This document shows positions 1-10,305 of a DNA stretch of 64,000 nucleotides, piece by piece. The notes below the pieces were generated by a model that saw only the letters and a list, made by a program, of their open reading frames with translations, did not search any database and was not told the origin of the DNA. The first letter of the stretch is position 1. The number at the start of each line of letters is the position of its first letter. The position numbers and the translations under genes are program-made. This stretch comes from Phascolarctobacterium sp. (GTDB taxonomy: Bacteria > Bacillota > Negativicutes > Acidaminococcales > Acidaminococcaceae): assembly GCA_030531205.1 (NCBI GenBank), contig JAUNOC010000003.1:62001-126000 (forward strand), in the 5' to 3' direction.

Positions 1-82
1 TTTTGTCCAAAATCTGTCTTGCTTGGACAAGGTTGGTCAAAGCAAGACCAACGCAAAAAAGTGCAATAGTTTTCTTTTTCAT
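1..82 (-). CDS. N-terminus of an exported protein (partial, runs off the window)
   Basis: Reading the minus strand from an ATG at 82-80 gives 27 codons up to the window edge. They encode a typical signal peptide: three Lys after Met, a hydrophobic core (IALFCVGLALTNL) and an AxA-like VQA cleavage region. The mature protein is not visible, so no function can be given. There is no Shine-Dalgarno sequence. A TATAAT hexamer ends six bases before the ATG, so the transcript may be leaderless. The gene diverges from gap. Confidence 0.5.
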   Translation of the reverse strand, partial: MKKKTIALFCVGLALTNLVQARQILDK

Positions 83-130
83 AATATAATAATTATAGCA
101 TAGTATTCTGTTTATTTCTATAAAAAAATG

Positions 131-139
131 TGGTATAAT
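131..139 (+). promoter_or_regulatory. Extended -10 promoter of gap
   Basis: TGGTATAAT is an extended -10 element (TGn-TATAAT). The -35 region is weak. It lies about 65 bases before the gap start codon, which has a strong GGGAGG ribosome site at 190-195. A small inverted repeat (ACACAC / GTGTG) lies in the leader between them. Confidence 0.6.
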
Positions 140-200
140 ATTTACAAATAATATACACACATTATGAGTGTGATTTTTCACTGATGAAAGGGAGGACTGA

Positions 201-1226
<1,026 letters not shown>

Positions 1227-1229
1227 TTC

Positions 1230-3155
1230 ATGGACAAATTAAGCGTTACAGATTTAGAACTGCAAAATAAAAAAGTTTTGGTGCGGGTGGATTTCAATGT
1301 GCCGATGGATGACAAGGGCAAAATTACGGATGATACTCGTATCCGTGCGGCTTTGCCCACAATAAATTATTTGCTGAAGCAGAAAGCAGCAGTAATTCTT
1401 TGTGCTCATTTGGGCAGACCCAAAGGAAAGGTGAACCCCAAATATTCTTTGAAACCAGTTGCTCTTTATTTGGGCAAACTTTTGAAAATGAAAGTTGCCT
1501 TTGCTGCCGATTGTGTTGGCGAGGTGGCGGAGCAGGCCGCTAAAACTTTGAAACCAGGCAAGGTTTTGTTATTGGAAAATTTGCGGTTCCATGCTGAAGA
1601 AGAAGCCAATGATATGGAATTTGCCGGAAAATTAGCGGCTTTGGCAGAATGTTATGTCAATGATGGCTTTGGCGTTTCGCACAGGGCTCATGCTTCCGTT
1701 GAGGGGGTTACACATTTTCTGCCCAGTGCAGCGGGCTTTTTGCTGGAAAAAGAAATTGAATTTGTAGGTCGGGCTGTAACCGACCCTTTACATCCTTTTG
1801 TAGCAATTATTGGTGGTGCCAAGGTCAGCGATAAGATTGGGGTTATTGAAAACCTTTTGGATAAGGTGGATACACTTTTAATCGGTGGCGGTATGGCTAA
1901 TACTTTCCTTGTAGCCAGCGGTTGCAAATTAGGTAAATCATTGGTGGAATTGGACAAAGTGGATTTGGCGAAAAAACTTATTGCCAAAGCCAAGAAAAAT
2001 AAAGTAAAAATGCTGTTGCCTACGGATTTGGTAATGGCAGAAGAATTTGCACCCAAAGCTAAATATGTCAACGAAGGTGTAAAAAAACTTAACCAAGATT
2101 ATATGGCTTTGGATATTGGCACTGCCACACAAAAGGCCTATGCAGCGGCTTTGAAGGGTGCCAAGATGATTGTTTGGAACGGGCCTATGGGTGTTTTTGA
2201 AATGGATGCTTTTTGCAAAGGTACGGAAGCAGTTGCCAAAGCAGTGGCAAGTTCCAAAGCAGTCAGCATTGTTGGCGGTGGTGACAGCGTGGCTGCCATT
2301 GAAAAACTGAAATTAGGCAAAAAGATTACCCATATTTCCACAGGCGGTGGTGCATCTTTGGAATATTTGGAGAGCAAGGTTCTGCCCGGTGTGGCCGCTC
2401 TTGACCCGTGCCGTATTCCTTTGGTGGCAGGAAACTGGAAAATGCACAAAACAGTTGATGAGGCAGTTGATTTGGCTGTTGGCGTGGTGGAAGCAACCAA
2501 TGGTTGCAGGGCAGAAGTTTTGCTTTGCCCGCCTTTTACCTGTCTTGATGCTGTGGCAGAAGCCGTTGATGGCCGTCATGTGCATTATGGGGCGCAAGAT
2601 TTGTGTTGGGAAGACAGCGGTGCCTATACTGGGGCAATTTCCGGCACTATGTTGGCAGATATTTGCTGTGATTATGTCATTGTTGGGCATAGCGAACGGC
2701 GTACTATTTTTGGCGAAACTGACGAAGTGGTGGCAAAGAAATTGCTTGCCGCTTATCGCAATGGTTTAAATCCTATTTTATGTGTAGGTGAAAACTTGAA
2801 AGAACGCAAAGCCAAAGGCACGGCGAAGAAGATTGTAGCCCAACTTACAAGTGCGTTAAAGAAACTTACCAAAGAGCAGGTTGCAAAATTAACTGTTGCC
2901 TATGAACCTATTTGGGCTATTGGCACAGGAAAAGCGGCAACTGTGGAAGATGCTTTGGAAGTTTTGAAACTTATTCGGGAAAAGATTGCCCAACTGAAAG
3001 GCGAAGATGTGGCACGCAAGGTACGCATCCTTTATGGCGGCAGTGTGAATGCGGCGAACGCCAAGAGTTTTGCCGATGCAGGGATAGATGGTGTACTTGT
3101 GGGTGGTGCAAGTTTGAAAGTTGAGGATTTCTCAACGATTGTAAGAGCGTTTTAA
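1230..3155 (+). CDS. pgk-tpiA: Fused phosphoglycerate kinase / triosephosphate isomerase
   Basis: A single 641-codon frame encodes two glycolytic enzymes. Residues 1 to about 394 are a full-length phosphoglycerate kinase: RVDFNVP substrate motif at 19-25, LGRPKGK, and the nucleotide-site GGGDS region near the end. Residues about 395 to 641 are a complete triosephosphate isomerase: NWKM (Lys404), the catalytic His487 in VGHSERR, and Glu559 in YEPIWAIGTGK. The join DPCRIPLVAGN has no stop codon, no initiator Met for the isomerase and no linker. Such fusions are known from Thermotoga; separate genes are the usual state in Firmicutes. It follows gap by three bases. Both active sites look intact, so a bifunctional protein is expected. 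Confidence 0.96.
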   Translation: MDKLSVTDLELQNKKVLVRVDFNVPMDDKGKITDDTRIRAALPTINYLLKQKAAVILCAHLGRPKGKVNPKYSLKPVALYLGKLLKMKVAFAADCVGEVAEQAAKTLKPGKVLLLENLRFHAEEEANDMEFAGKLAALAECYVNDGFGVSHRAHASVEGVTHFLPSAAGFLLEKEIEFVGRAVTDPLHPFVAIIGGAKVSDKIGVIENLLDKVDTLLIGGGMANTFLVASGCKLGKSLVELDKVDLAKKLIAKAKKNKVKMLLPTDLVMAEEFAPKAKYVNEGVKKLNQDYMALDIGTATQKAYAAALKGAKMIVWNGPMGVFEMDAFCKGTEAVAKAVASSKAVSIVGGGDSVAAIEKLKLGKKITHISTGGGASLEYLESKVLPGVAALDPCRIPLVAGNWKMHKTVDEAVDLAVGVVEATNGCRAEVLLCPPFTCLDAVAEAVDGRHVHYGAQDLCWEDSGAYTGAISGTMLADICCDYVIVGHSERRTIFGETDEVVAKKLLAAYRNGLNPILCVGENLKERKAKGTAKKIVAQLTSALKKLTKEQVAKLTVAYEPIWAIGTGKAATVEDALEVLKLIREKIAQLKGEDVARKVRILYGGSVNAANAKSFADAGIDGVLVGGASLKVEDFSTIVRAF

Positions 3156-3268
3156 TCAATTAATAATTAATAATTGTGGCAATGAGTTCCTGTGATTATA
3201 GTTGGGAATTTTCGCAAAGCGAAAATTGACCATAATTTATAATTTTTAATTTATAATTTTTAATTATT
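3156..3268 (+). repeat. Dispersed GTTCC element, short form
   Basis: This gap between pgk-tpiA and gpmI holds one copy of the core GTTCCTGTGATTATA at 3186-3200. It is preceded by an AT-rich arm (repeats of TTAATAATT) and followed by the hairpin AATTTTCGC-AAA-GCGAAAATT (about 3207-3227) and a second AT-rich arm. The same hairpin recurs at about 15652 and, with a C-G pair added, at about 31071. Confidence 0.75.
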
Positions 3269-4774
3269 ATGAAACCTTTAGTATTGATGATTTTGGACGG
3301 CTGGGGCATCGCCCCAGCCGGACTTGGTAATGCGGCAAGCATTGCCAAGACACCTAACTTAGATAAATATTTTCAAGAGTATCCCCATTGCGAATTGCGT
3401 CCCAGTGGGGAAGCAGTTGGTTTGCCGGAAGGCCAGATGGGCAATTCTGAAGTTGGTCATTTGAACATTGGCTCCGGCAGAATAATTTATCAGGAATTGA
3501 CCCGCATTACCAAATCCATTAAGGACGGCGATTTTTTCCAAAATAAGGTGTTGCGTGAATGTATGGCACAGGCGAAAAATCATTCTTTGCATCTTATGGG
3601 ATTGGTCAGTGATGGCGGGGTTCATTCTCATTTGGAACATTTAATTGCTTTAGTGGAAATGGCTAAAAAAGAAGGTATGGAGCAGGTTTATATCCACGCT
3701 TTTCTTGATGGTCGTGATGTTCCGCCAAAGTCCGCAGCAGGTTTTCTTGCTCAATTAGAAAAGGAATTACAGAAAATTGGTTTAGGCAAAATTGCCACAG
3801 TCAGTGGGCGTTATTACGCTATGGACAGGGACAAAAATTGGCAGAGAACGGAAAAGGCATATCTTGCATTGACGAAGGCCGAAGCACCGTTTGCGGACAG
3901 TGCCGTGGCAGGTGTGGAAAAAAGTTATGCGGAAAATGTAACGGACGAATTTGTAGTACCTTTCAAAGTTAAAGGTGTGGACGGTAGAATTAAAGCAGGG
4001 GACGGCGTAATTTTCTTTAATTTCCGTCCTGACAGGGCAAGACAAATTACCCGTGCTTTGAATGACAAGGAATTTAGTGGTTTTCAACGTGAGCAGGTAG
4101 CAATGCCTGTACATTTTGTGTGTATGACACAGTATGATGCCACCATTGAGGCACCAGTAGCATTTCCACCAGAAACCTATCATGATACTTTGGGTGAGGT
4201 GTTGGGGGCTCAAGGGTTGCGGCAGTTAAGAATTGCGGAAACGGAAAAATATGCTCATGTAACCTTTTTCTTTAATGGTGGGGTGGAAGTTCCCAATAAA
4301 AACGAAGAGCGTATTTTAATTCCTTCGCCGAAGGTGGCAACCTATGATTTGCAACCGGAAATGAGTGCTCCATTGGTTACGGATGCTTTGTTGCAAGAAT
4401 TGGACAAGGATAAATTTGATGTAGTGATTTTGAATTTTGCCAATCCTGATATGGTGGGGCATACAGGTGTTTTGACGGCGGCAGTAAAAGCGATGGAAAC
4501 AGTGGATGCTTGTGCCGGCAAGATTGTGGAAAAGGTTTTGGCAAAAGGCGGGCGGGTTTGCATCACTGCTGACCATGGTAATTTGGAAAAAATGGTGGGG
4601 GAAGATGGTCAACCCTATACAGCCCATACCACTAATAATGTGCCATTCATTCTTGTAGGAGGGAAAGCACAAAAATTACGCAACGGCATTTTAGCGGACA
4701 TTGCACCAACTATGTTGGAACTTTTGAATATAAAGAAACCCGATGCAATGACGGGGGGGAGTTTAATTAAATGA
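3269..4774 (+). CDS. gpmI: 2,3-bisphosphoglycerate-independent phosphoglycerate mutase
   Basis: Interconverts 3- and 2-phosphoglycerate without a bisphosphoglycerate cofactor, using two manganese ions. The 501 residues are close to the usual 510. Visible motifs are the metal-binding ILDGWG (Asp10), the phosphoserine nucleophile Ser60 in [12 protein letters not shown], the DGRDVPP loop, and the C-terminal metal ligands in ITADHGN and TAHT. It lies between pgk-tpiA and eno in pathway order. No Shine-Dalgarno sequence is visible: the upstream 40 bases are only A and T, with a TATAAT 11 bases before the ATG, so a very short leader is possible. Confidence 0.95.
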   Translation: MKPLVLMILDGWGIAPAGLGNAASIAKTPNLDKYFQEYPHCELRPSGEAVGLPEGQMGNSEVGHLNIGSGRIIYQELTRITKSIKDGDFFQNKVLRECMAQAKNHSLHLMGLVSDGGVHSHLEHLIALVEMAKKEGMEQVYIHAFLDGRDVPPKSAAGFLAQLEKELQKIGLGKIATVSGRYYAMDRDKNWQRTEKAYLALTKAEAPFADSAVAGVEKSYAENVTDEFVVPFKVKGVDGRIKAGDGVIFFNFRPDRARQITRALNDKEFSGFQREQVAMPVHFVCMTQYDATIEAPVAFPPETYHDTLGEVLGAQGLRQLRIAETEKYAHVTFFFNGGVEVPNKNEERILIPSPKVATYDLQPEMSAPLVTDALLQELDKDKFDVVILNFANPDMVGHTGVLTAAVKAMETVDACAGKIVEKVLAKGGRVCITADHGNLEKMVGEDGQPYTAHTTNNVPFILVGGKAQKLRNGILADIAPTMLELLNIKKPDAMTGGSLIK

Positions 4775-6455
<1,681 letters not shown>

Positions 6456-6539
6456 AGTAATATGAAATATTTTTTAATAAGTAATTTTTAGCTACTAAAG
6501 CATATTTGGGTATCCGAAAAAATATTATGAGAGGAGGAT

Positions 6540-7244
6540 ATGATGTTAAACGCAAGTGAACTTACGGACAAAAGTGGATTTGCAAATTCAAATGGTGGAT
6601 CTATAAATTCAGGTAATAAATCCCATTCGAATTTAAAAACAATAGGGAAAGCAGTTTTAAGGTCATTCGGAACTGCTGTGGCTACAATAATTCTGGGGGT
6701 TGTTAGTAGTTTAGTTTATGCTAAGTGGGTAGATGTAAACCAAACAGATCCATTGAAATTTTCTAATGCTATTGGGAAAATTGTTTTACATGGTTTGCAG
6801 GCAAATCACGACGAAACAGTTAATACATTGAGAGGGATGATTGATAATATTAAGGGTGTTGATTCAGATGCAATAAAACAGATTTTGCAAGAGGATAGAC
6901 AGTTTATGATGCAGGATATTAGCAAAATTCTTTCAGAATATCGAAAAGATATCAATGGAAATACAAAGATGATATCTTATGAAACACAGCAACATATAGA
7001 AGATGCTGTTAAGGAGGCCGTGTTTGCGTATCATCAACAAATAGAAAATAAAATTAAGGAAGCATTGCTTGCTGAACATCAACAGAATATGAATTTAGAG
7101 AATTTAGAGAAGATTAGGACATTTTTGCTTAAACACAAAGGGGCTACAATTCAAATTATCAATGAATTTTTACCAAAGTACAAAGAGGAAGTTAAAAATA
7201 TTTTCAATGGAATTTCATCAGAATCAGAGGTACAGATTAAATAG
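6540..7244 (+). CDS. Unrecognised single-pass membrane protein with coiled coil (cargo of the eno insertion)
   Basis: I do not recognise this 234-residue protein. Residues 1-35 are polar and rich in Ser and Asn. One hydrophobic helix covers about 43-61 (GTAVATIILGVVSSLVYA). The rest (about 75-234) is charged and helical, with heptad-like patterns typical of a coiled coil. No catalytic motif is seen. A strong GAGGAGG site (6530-6536) precedes two adjacent ATGs (6540, 6543). The gene is the only one between the two copies of the eno 3' end, and its base composition is more A+T-rich than eno. It may be read from the eno promoter, because no terminator separates them. The placement suggests accessory cargo; any role in phage defence or competition would be a guess. 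Confidence 0.75.
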   Translation: MMLNASELTDKSGFANSNGGSINSGNKSHSNLKTIGKAVLRSFGTAVATIILGVVSSLVYAKWVDVNQTDPLKFSNAIGKIVLHGLQANHDETVNTLRGMIDNIKGVDSDAIKQILQEDRQFMMQDISKILSEYRKDINGNTKMISYETQQHIEDAVKEAVFAYHQQIENKIKEALLAEHQQNMNLENLEKIRTFLLKHKGATIQIINEFLPKYKEEVKNIFNGISSESEVQIK

Positions 7245-7248
7245 TTAG

Positions 7249-7443
<195 letters not shown>

Positions 7444-7447
7444 GACA

Positions 7448-7479
7448 AAAAAAATGCCCGCTTGCGGGCATTTTTTTTG
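7448..7479 (+). terminator. Rho-independent terminator (eno unit)
   Basis: AAAAAATGCCCGC-TT-GCGGGCATTTTTT forms a GC-rich stem followed by a T tract, five bases after the stop codon of the eno duplicate. Confidence 0.9.
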
Positions 7480-7520
7480 CCTTATTTTTTTATAACATTT
7501 ACCAAAAAAGGGAGGGATGA

Positions 7521-7529
7521 TGTTATAAT
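7521..7529 (+). promoter_or_regulatory. Extended -10 promoter of the WYL gene
   Basis: TGTTATAAT is an extended -10 element 21 bases before the start codon of the WYL-domain gene. GCGGAGG (about 7538) is the ribosome site. The -35 region is poor. Confidence 0.55.
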
Positions 7530-7550
7530 ATATACAGCGGAGGTAGGAAA

Positions 7551-8579
7551 ATGTTACAAGGAAAACGACTTTTACCAGTGCTGATTTATAAAATTTTACG
7601 GCGTTACAGTTCCAAACAACACCCTTTGTCCCATGCTGATATTATGAAATATCTGGAATTGGACTATGGTGTGGAACACATTGATACCAAGACCATTACC
7701 CGTTGTATGGACGACTTTGAGTATATCGGCTGGCCTGTGCATCGCAACAAGCGGTTGGGGTGTTATCTTGCGGAGGTCTTTACGGAAACGGAATTAAAGG
7801 TTTTGATGGCACCGATGTTTATGGCAAGTTTTTTGTCTGACGACAGTATTGCCAAACTGATGGACAAAATTGGTAAGATAAATGAACAGCAAAGAAAAAA
7901 TGTTAAGAAAAATACGGCTTTTGCACAGCAGTACAGGCATTTGGAACATGACGATTTCTTGAGCAAAATTGAACTGATTGACTTTGCCCAAGATAATCAC
8001 CGCCAGTTACAATTTGTATATAATGATATTGATGAAAAGGGCAGGTTAGTGCCGAGAGCATCCGAAGACAAGGACGGCAAGCGGATTGTTCATCCCTATG
8101 GCATGGTTTATGTCAACGGCTTTTTCTATTTTATCTGTGCCAAAGGCAAGGATTTGAAAATACTTAATTACCGCATTGACAAAATGACCAATGTGGTAGT
8201 GCTTGACGAAAAGTCAGAACCAATCAGCAAAATTCCCGGCTATGAAAGGGGCGTTTTTAACCCTGCGGAATATGTGAACAAAAATTTCAAAATGTATAAC
8301 ACATCACCCGAATGGGTAAAATTCCGTATTGTTTCGCCAAAGGCAGAACGCTTGAATTTGTATATCAATACAGTTTGGGATGAATTTGGCAACAGAGTGG
8401 ACAGGATTAAAAGAGTGAATGACACCACCATTGAATTTGAAGCGAAAATACCATTGTTGGGGGCAAAGATTTTTGCTTTGCAGTATGCGGACGTGGCAGA
8501 GGTCTTGGAGCCGGAGGAATTAAGGGAAGAATTGTGTAAAATTCATGAAAAAAATATTGAAAAATATAAGAAAGATTGA
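7551..8579 (+). CDS. WYL-domain transcriptional regulator
   Basis: This is a 342-residue protein of the DeoR-like HTH plus WYL architecture. Residues 1-70 form a winged-helix region (HADIMKYLEL...TKTITRCMDDFEYIGWPV). Residues about 145-215 are the WYL domain, with HPYGMVYVNGFFYFIC followed by NYRIDKM. The C-terminal 100 residues match the WCX-type extension. WYL proteins are ligand-responsive regulators often found beside phage-defence or accessory genes, where they repress or activate them. Here the gene heads the accessory stretch, just upstream of the three-gene membrane module, and could control it, although 379 bases lie between. The ligand and target are unknown. Confidence 0.85.
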   Translation: MLQGKRLLPVLIYKILRRYSSKQHPLSHADIMKYLELDYGVEHIDTKTITRCMDDFEYIGWPVHRNKRLGCYLAEVFTETELKVLMAPMFMASFLSDDSIAKLMDKIGKINEQQRKNVKKNTAFAQQYRHLEHDDFLSKIELIDFAQDNHRQLQFVYNDIDEKGRLVPRASEDKDGKRIVHPYGMVYVNGFFYFICAKGKDLKILNYRIDKMTNVVVLDEKSEPISKIPGYERGVFNPAEYVNKNFKMYNTSPEWVKFRIVSPKAERLNLYINTVWDEFGNRVDRIKRVNDTTIEFEAKIPLLGAKIFALQYADVAEVLEPEELREELCKIHEKNIEKYKKD

Positions 8580-8685
8580 TATTCTCTATTTTTTTCATTT
8601 ATGACAATTCACAACGGTGGTAATTTGTTCCGGTGATTAAAATCTATAATTTTCTGAAAAATATAATTTCTTGTTAATAATCGTG

Positions 8686-8720
8686 TTTTTAACGTTAAAA
8701 GTTGGTTTTTAACGTTAAAA
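8686..8720. promoter_or_regulatory. Tandem palindromes TTTTTAACGTTAAAA
   Basis: Two identical copies of TTTTTAACGTTAAAA are separated by five bases (GTTGG), with centres at 8693.5 and 8713.5, exactly 20 bp apart. The same pair with the same spacing occurs inside folP (18080-18114). The two-turn spacing suits two dimers of a DNA-binding protein on one face of the helix, but a small mobile palindrome is equally possible. Confidence 0.6.
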
Positions 8721-8900
8721 ACACTGTTTTGTTTTCAGAAAAGGATTTTCACTTCAAACTCATAAAAATAACTTTTCGCAATTTTTTTTGGTGCTTGACT
8801 GTTGAGTGATTTCAATAATGAAAGTTTTGTGTTGAGGGAAAGTTTTCAAAATATTTTTCATAAAGGACTTTTTTGGTAAAAGAGGACTGCTAAAATGCAA

Positions 8901-8935
8901 ATATGCCACAAAAGGAAACTTTGATTGTGGCATAT
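8901..8935 (+). promoter_or_regulatory. Leader hairpin before the DUF1232 gene
   Basis: ATATGCCACAA (8901-8911) and TTGTGGCATAT (8925-8935) form an uninterrupted 11-bp stem with a 13-base loop. It ends about 10 bases before the GAGGAGG ribosome site of the next gene and lacks a T tract, so it is more likely a translational or stability element, or an operator, than a terminator. Confidence 0.5.
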
Positions 8936-8958
8936 AGAAAAAAGAGGAGGAAAGTAAA

Positions 8959-9348
8959 ATGTGTAAAATTAAAGAATTTATTGCTTCTAAAGAAGACATT
9001 AATTCATTTAATGAGAATGAATTGTGGGGCTTGTTGCAAGAGAGTGCCAAGTCCATTGGGCGAGAGTTGGTTTATAAAACTTTGCAACTTTGGTATGTTA
9101 TGCAGAAACCTACTTTGTCAATCCGTTATAAGGCAATAATAGTAGGGGCTTTGCTTTATTTGATTTGTCCTGTTGATGCTATTCCTGATTTTGTTCCTTT
9201 ATATGGATGGTCAGATGATGCAATGGTTATTATCACGGCAATTTCTGCTGTTGTTGGTGAAATTGATGATAAGGTTAATCAAAAAGCGGAAGAAAAATGT
9301 AATGAAATTTTTAGTCGTTTTGAAAAATCAGGAAATTTATGTGCTTGA
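8959..9348 (+). CDS. YkvA-family (DUF1232) small membrane protein
   Basis: This is a 129-residue protein with the DUF1232/YkvA signature at about 50-95: a hydrophobic segment IVGALLYLICPVDAIPDFVP followed by GWSDDAMVI. YkvA proteins are small membrane-associated proteins of unknown function. The N-terminal 45 residues are charged and helical, and the C-terminus is hydrophilic. GAGGAGGAAAG is a strong ribosome site. The gene is followed, after 111 bases, by two overlapping genes whose products are also rich in hydrophobic segments, which suggests a shared membrane-related task. Confidence 0.8.
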   Translation: MCKIKEFIASKEDINSFNENELWGLLQESAKSIGRELVYKTLQLWYVMQKPTLSIRYKAIIVGALLYLICPVDAIPDFVPLYGWSDDAMVIITAISAVVGEIDDKVNQKAEEKCNEIFSRFEKSGNLCA

Positions 9349-9459
9349 TTGCTAAAGTACATAATGGGAAGATAAAATTAGGAAAAGTTATTGACTTGAA
9401 AATACGAAAACAATATAATGTAAAATAAGAGAATTTAAAACTTCAAGGGGGCGTGGAAG

Positions 9460-10305
9460 ATGTTTTATCGAGATTATTTTGACACGTGTATAAAAGAGTG
9501 TAAAAAGGCAATCAAAGTATATGACACGAGTATCGAAAATTTTAATGAAATGGCAGTTAAATTAAATGGTGAAAAAATTGAGGGAAATAAACTTTTACAA
9601 AAAGTTGAAGTACTTATAAACAGTATTGCTAAGACACCTAAATCATTTCATGAAGATATTGATTTAATTAACAAAAACGTAAAACAATTTCGTAATATAT
9701 TGGCAGAGTTTAATGAAATAAAGCATCAAAACTTAAATGTCGGGAAAGCGGCAGGTGGAGGAGCAGCTATTGCGGCTGGTGCTGGAGCGTTAGCTCCTAC
9801 AGCATTGATGGGAATTGCGACTACTTTAGGTACTGCATCAACGGGAACTGCTATTGCAACATTGAGTGGAGCAGCAGCGACTAATGCTGCTTTGGCGTGG
9901 ATTGGTGGTGGAGCATTGGCAGCGGGTGGTGGAGGAATGGCAGCAGGTAACGCATTTTTAGCAGCATGTGGTCCAGTAGGGTGGGCTGTAGCAGGTGTTT
10001 TACTATGCGGAGGTGCAGGGTGGAACATATGGAAGAATAAGAAGGAGGGAGAAAAAGCTGTTAAAAAAGCAGAAAGAATTTTACGAAAAGCGAACTCTAT
10101 CAACATAAGTACTGAAAAGGTAGAAGGCAAATATGTTGAAATTAGTGCTTTTAGTAAAGAATTTAAAAAGATATTTTCTATAGCGAAGGTACTTGAAGGT
10201 AGTAACTATAGCAGATTAGGAGCAGTAGATCAGGATTGTTTGGTTGATTTGGTCAACAAATCTGTAATATATTCGAAACTTATCAAGTGGAATTTGAATG
10301 CGTAA
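9460..10305 (+). CDS. Unrecognised protein with glycine/alanine-rich membrane-insertion segment
   Basis: The function is not recognised. Residues 1-93 are charged helices (probable coiled coil). Residues about 95-186 are an extraordinary Gly/Ala-rich hydrophobic block with glycine-zipper spacing, for example GAAIAAGAGALAPTALMG and GGGALAAGGGGMAAG. The segment PVGWAVAGVLLCGGAGW follows, then a basic helix (NKKEGEKAVKKAERILRKA) and a polar C-terminus. Blocks of this kind are found in proteins that insert into or remodel membranes, including pore-formers. The ribosome site is AAGGGGG. The gene overlaps the next one by 8 bases (ATGCGTAA), implying translational coupling. Confidence 0.75.
   Translation: MFYRDYFDTCIKECKKAIKVYDTSIENFNEMAVKLNGEKIEGNKLLQKVEVLINSIAKTPKSFHEDIDLINKNVKQFRNILAEFNEIKHQNLNVGKAAGGGAAIAAGAGALAPTALMGIATTLGTASTGTAIATLSGAAATNAALAWIGGGALAAGGGGMAAGNAFLAACGPVGWAVAGVLLCGGAGWNIWKNKKEGEKAVKKAERILRKANSINISTEKVEGKYVEISAFSKEFKKIFSIAKVLEGSNYSRLGAVDQDCLVDLVNKSVIYSKLIKWNLNA

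Larger units (their letters stand above)
8580..8958. other. Intergenic region upstream of the membrane module
   Basis: No gene of credible length lies here. The region holds a degenerate GTTCC core (GTTCCGGTGATTAA, 8627-8640), the tandem AACGTT palindromes described separately, AT-rich sequence with no clear promoter consensus, and an 11-bp hairpin directly before the ribosome site of the DUF1232 gene. Confidence 0.6.
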
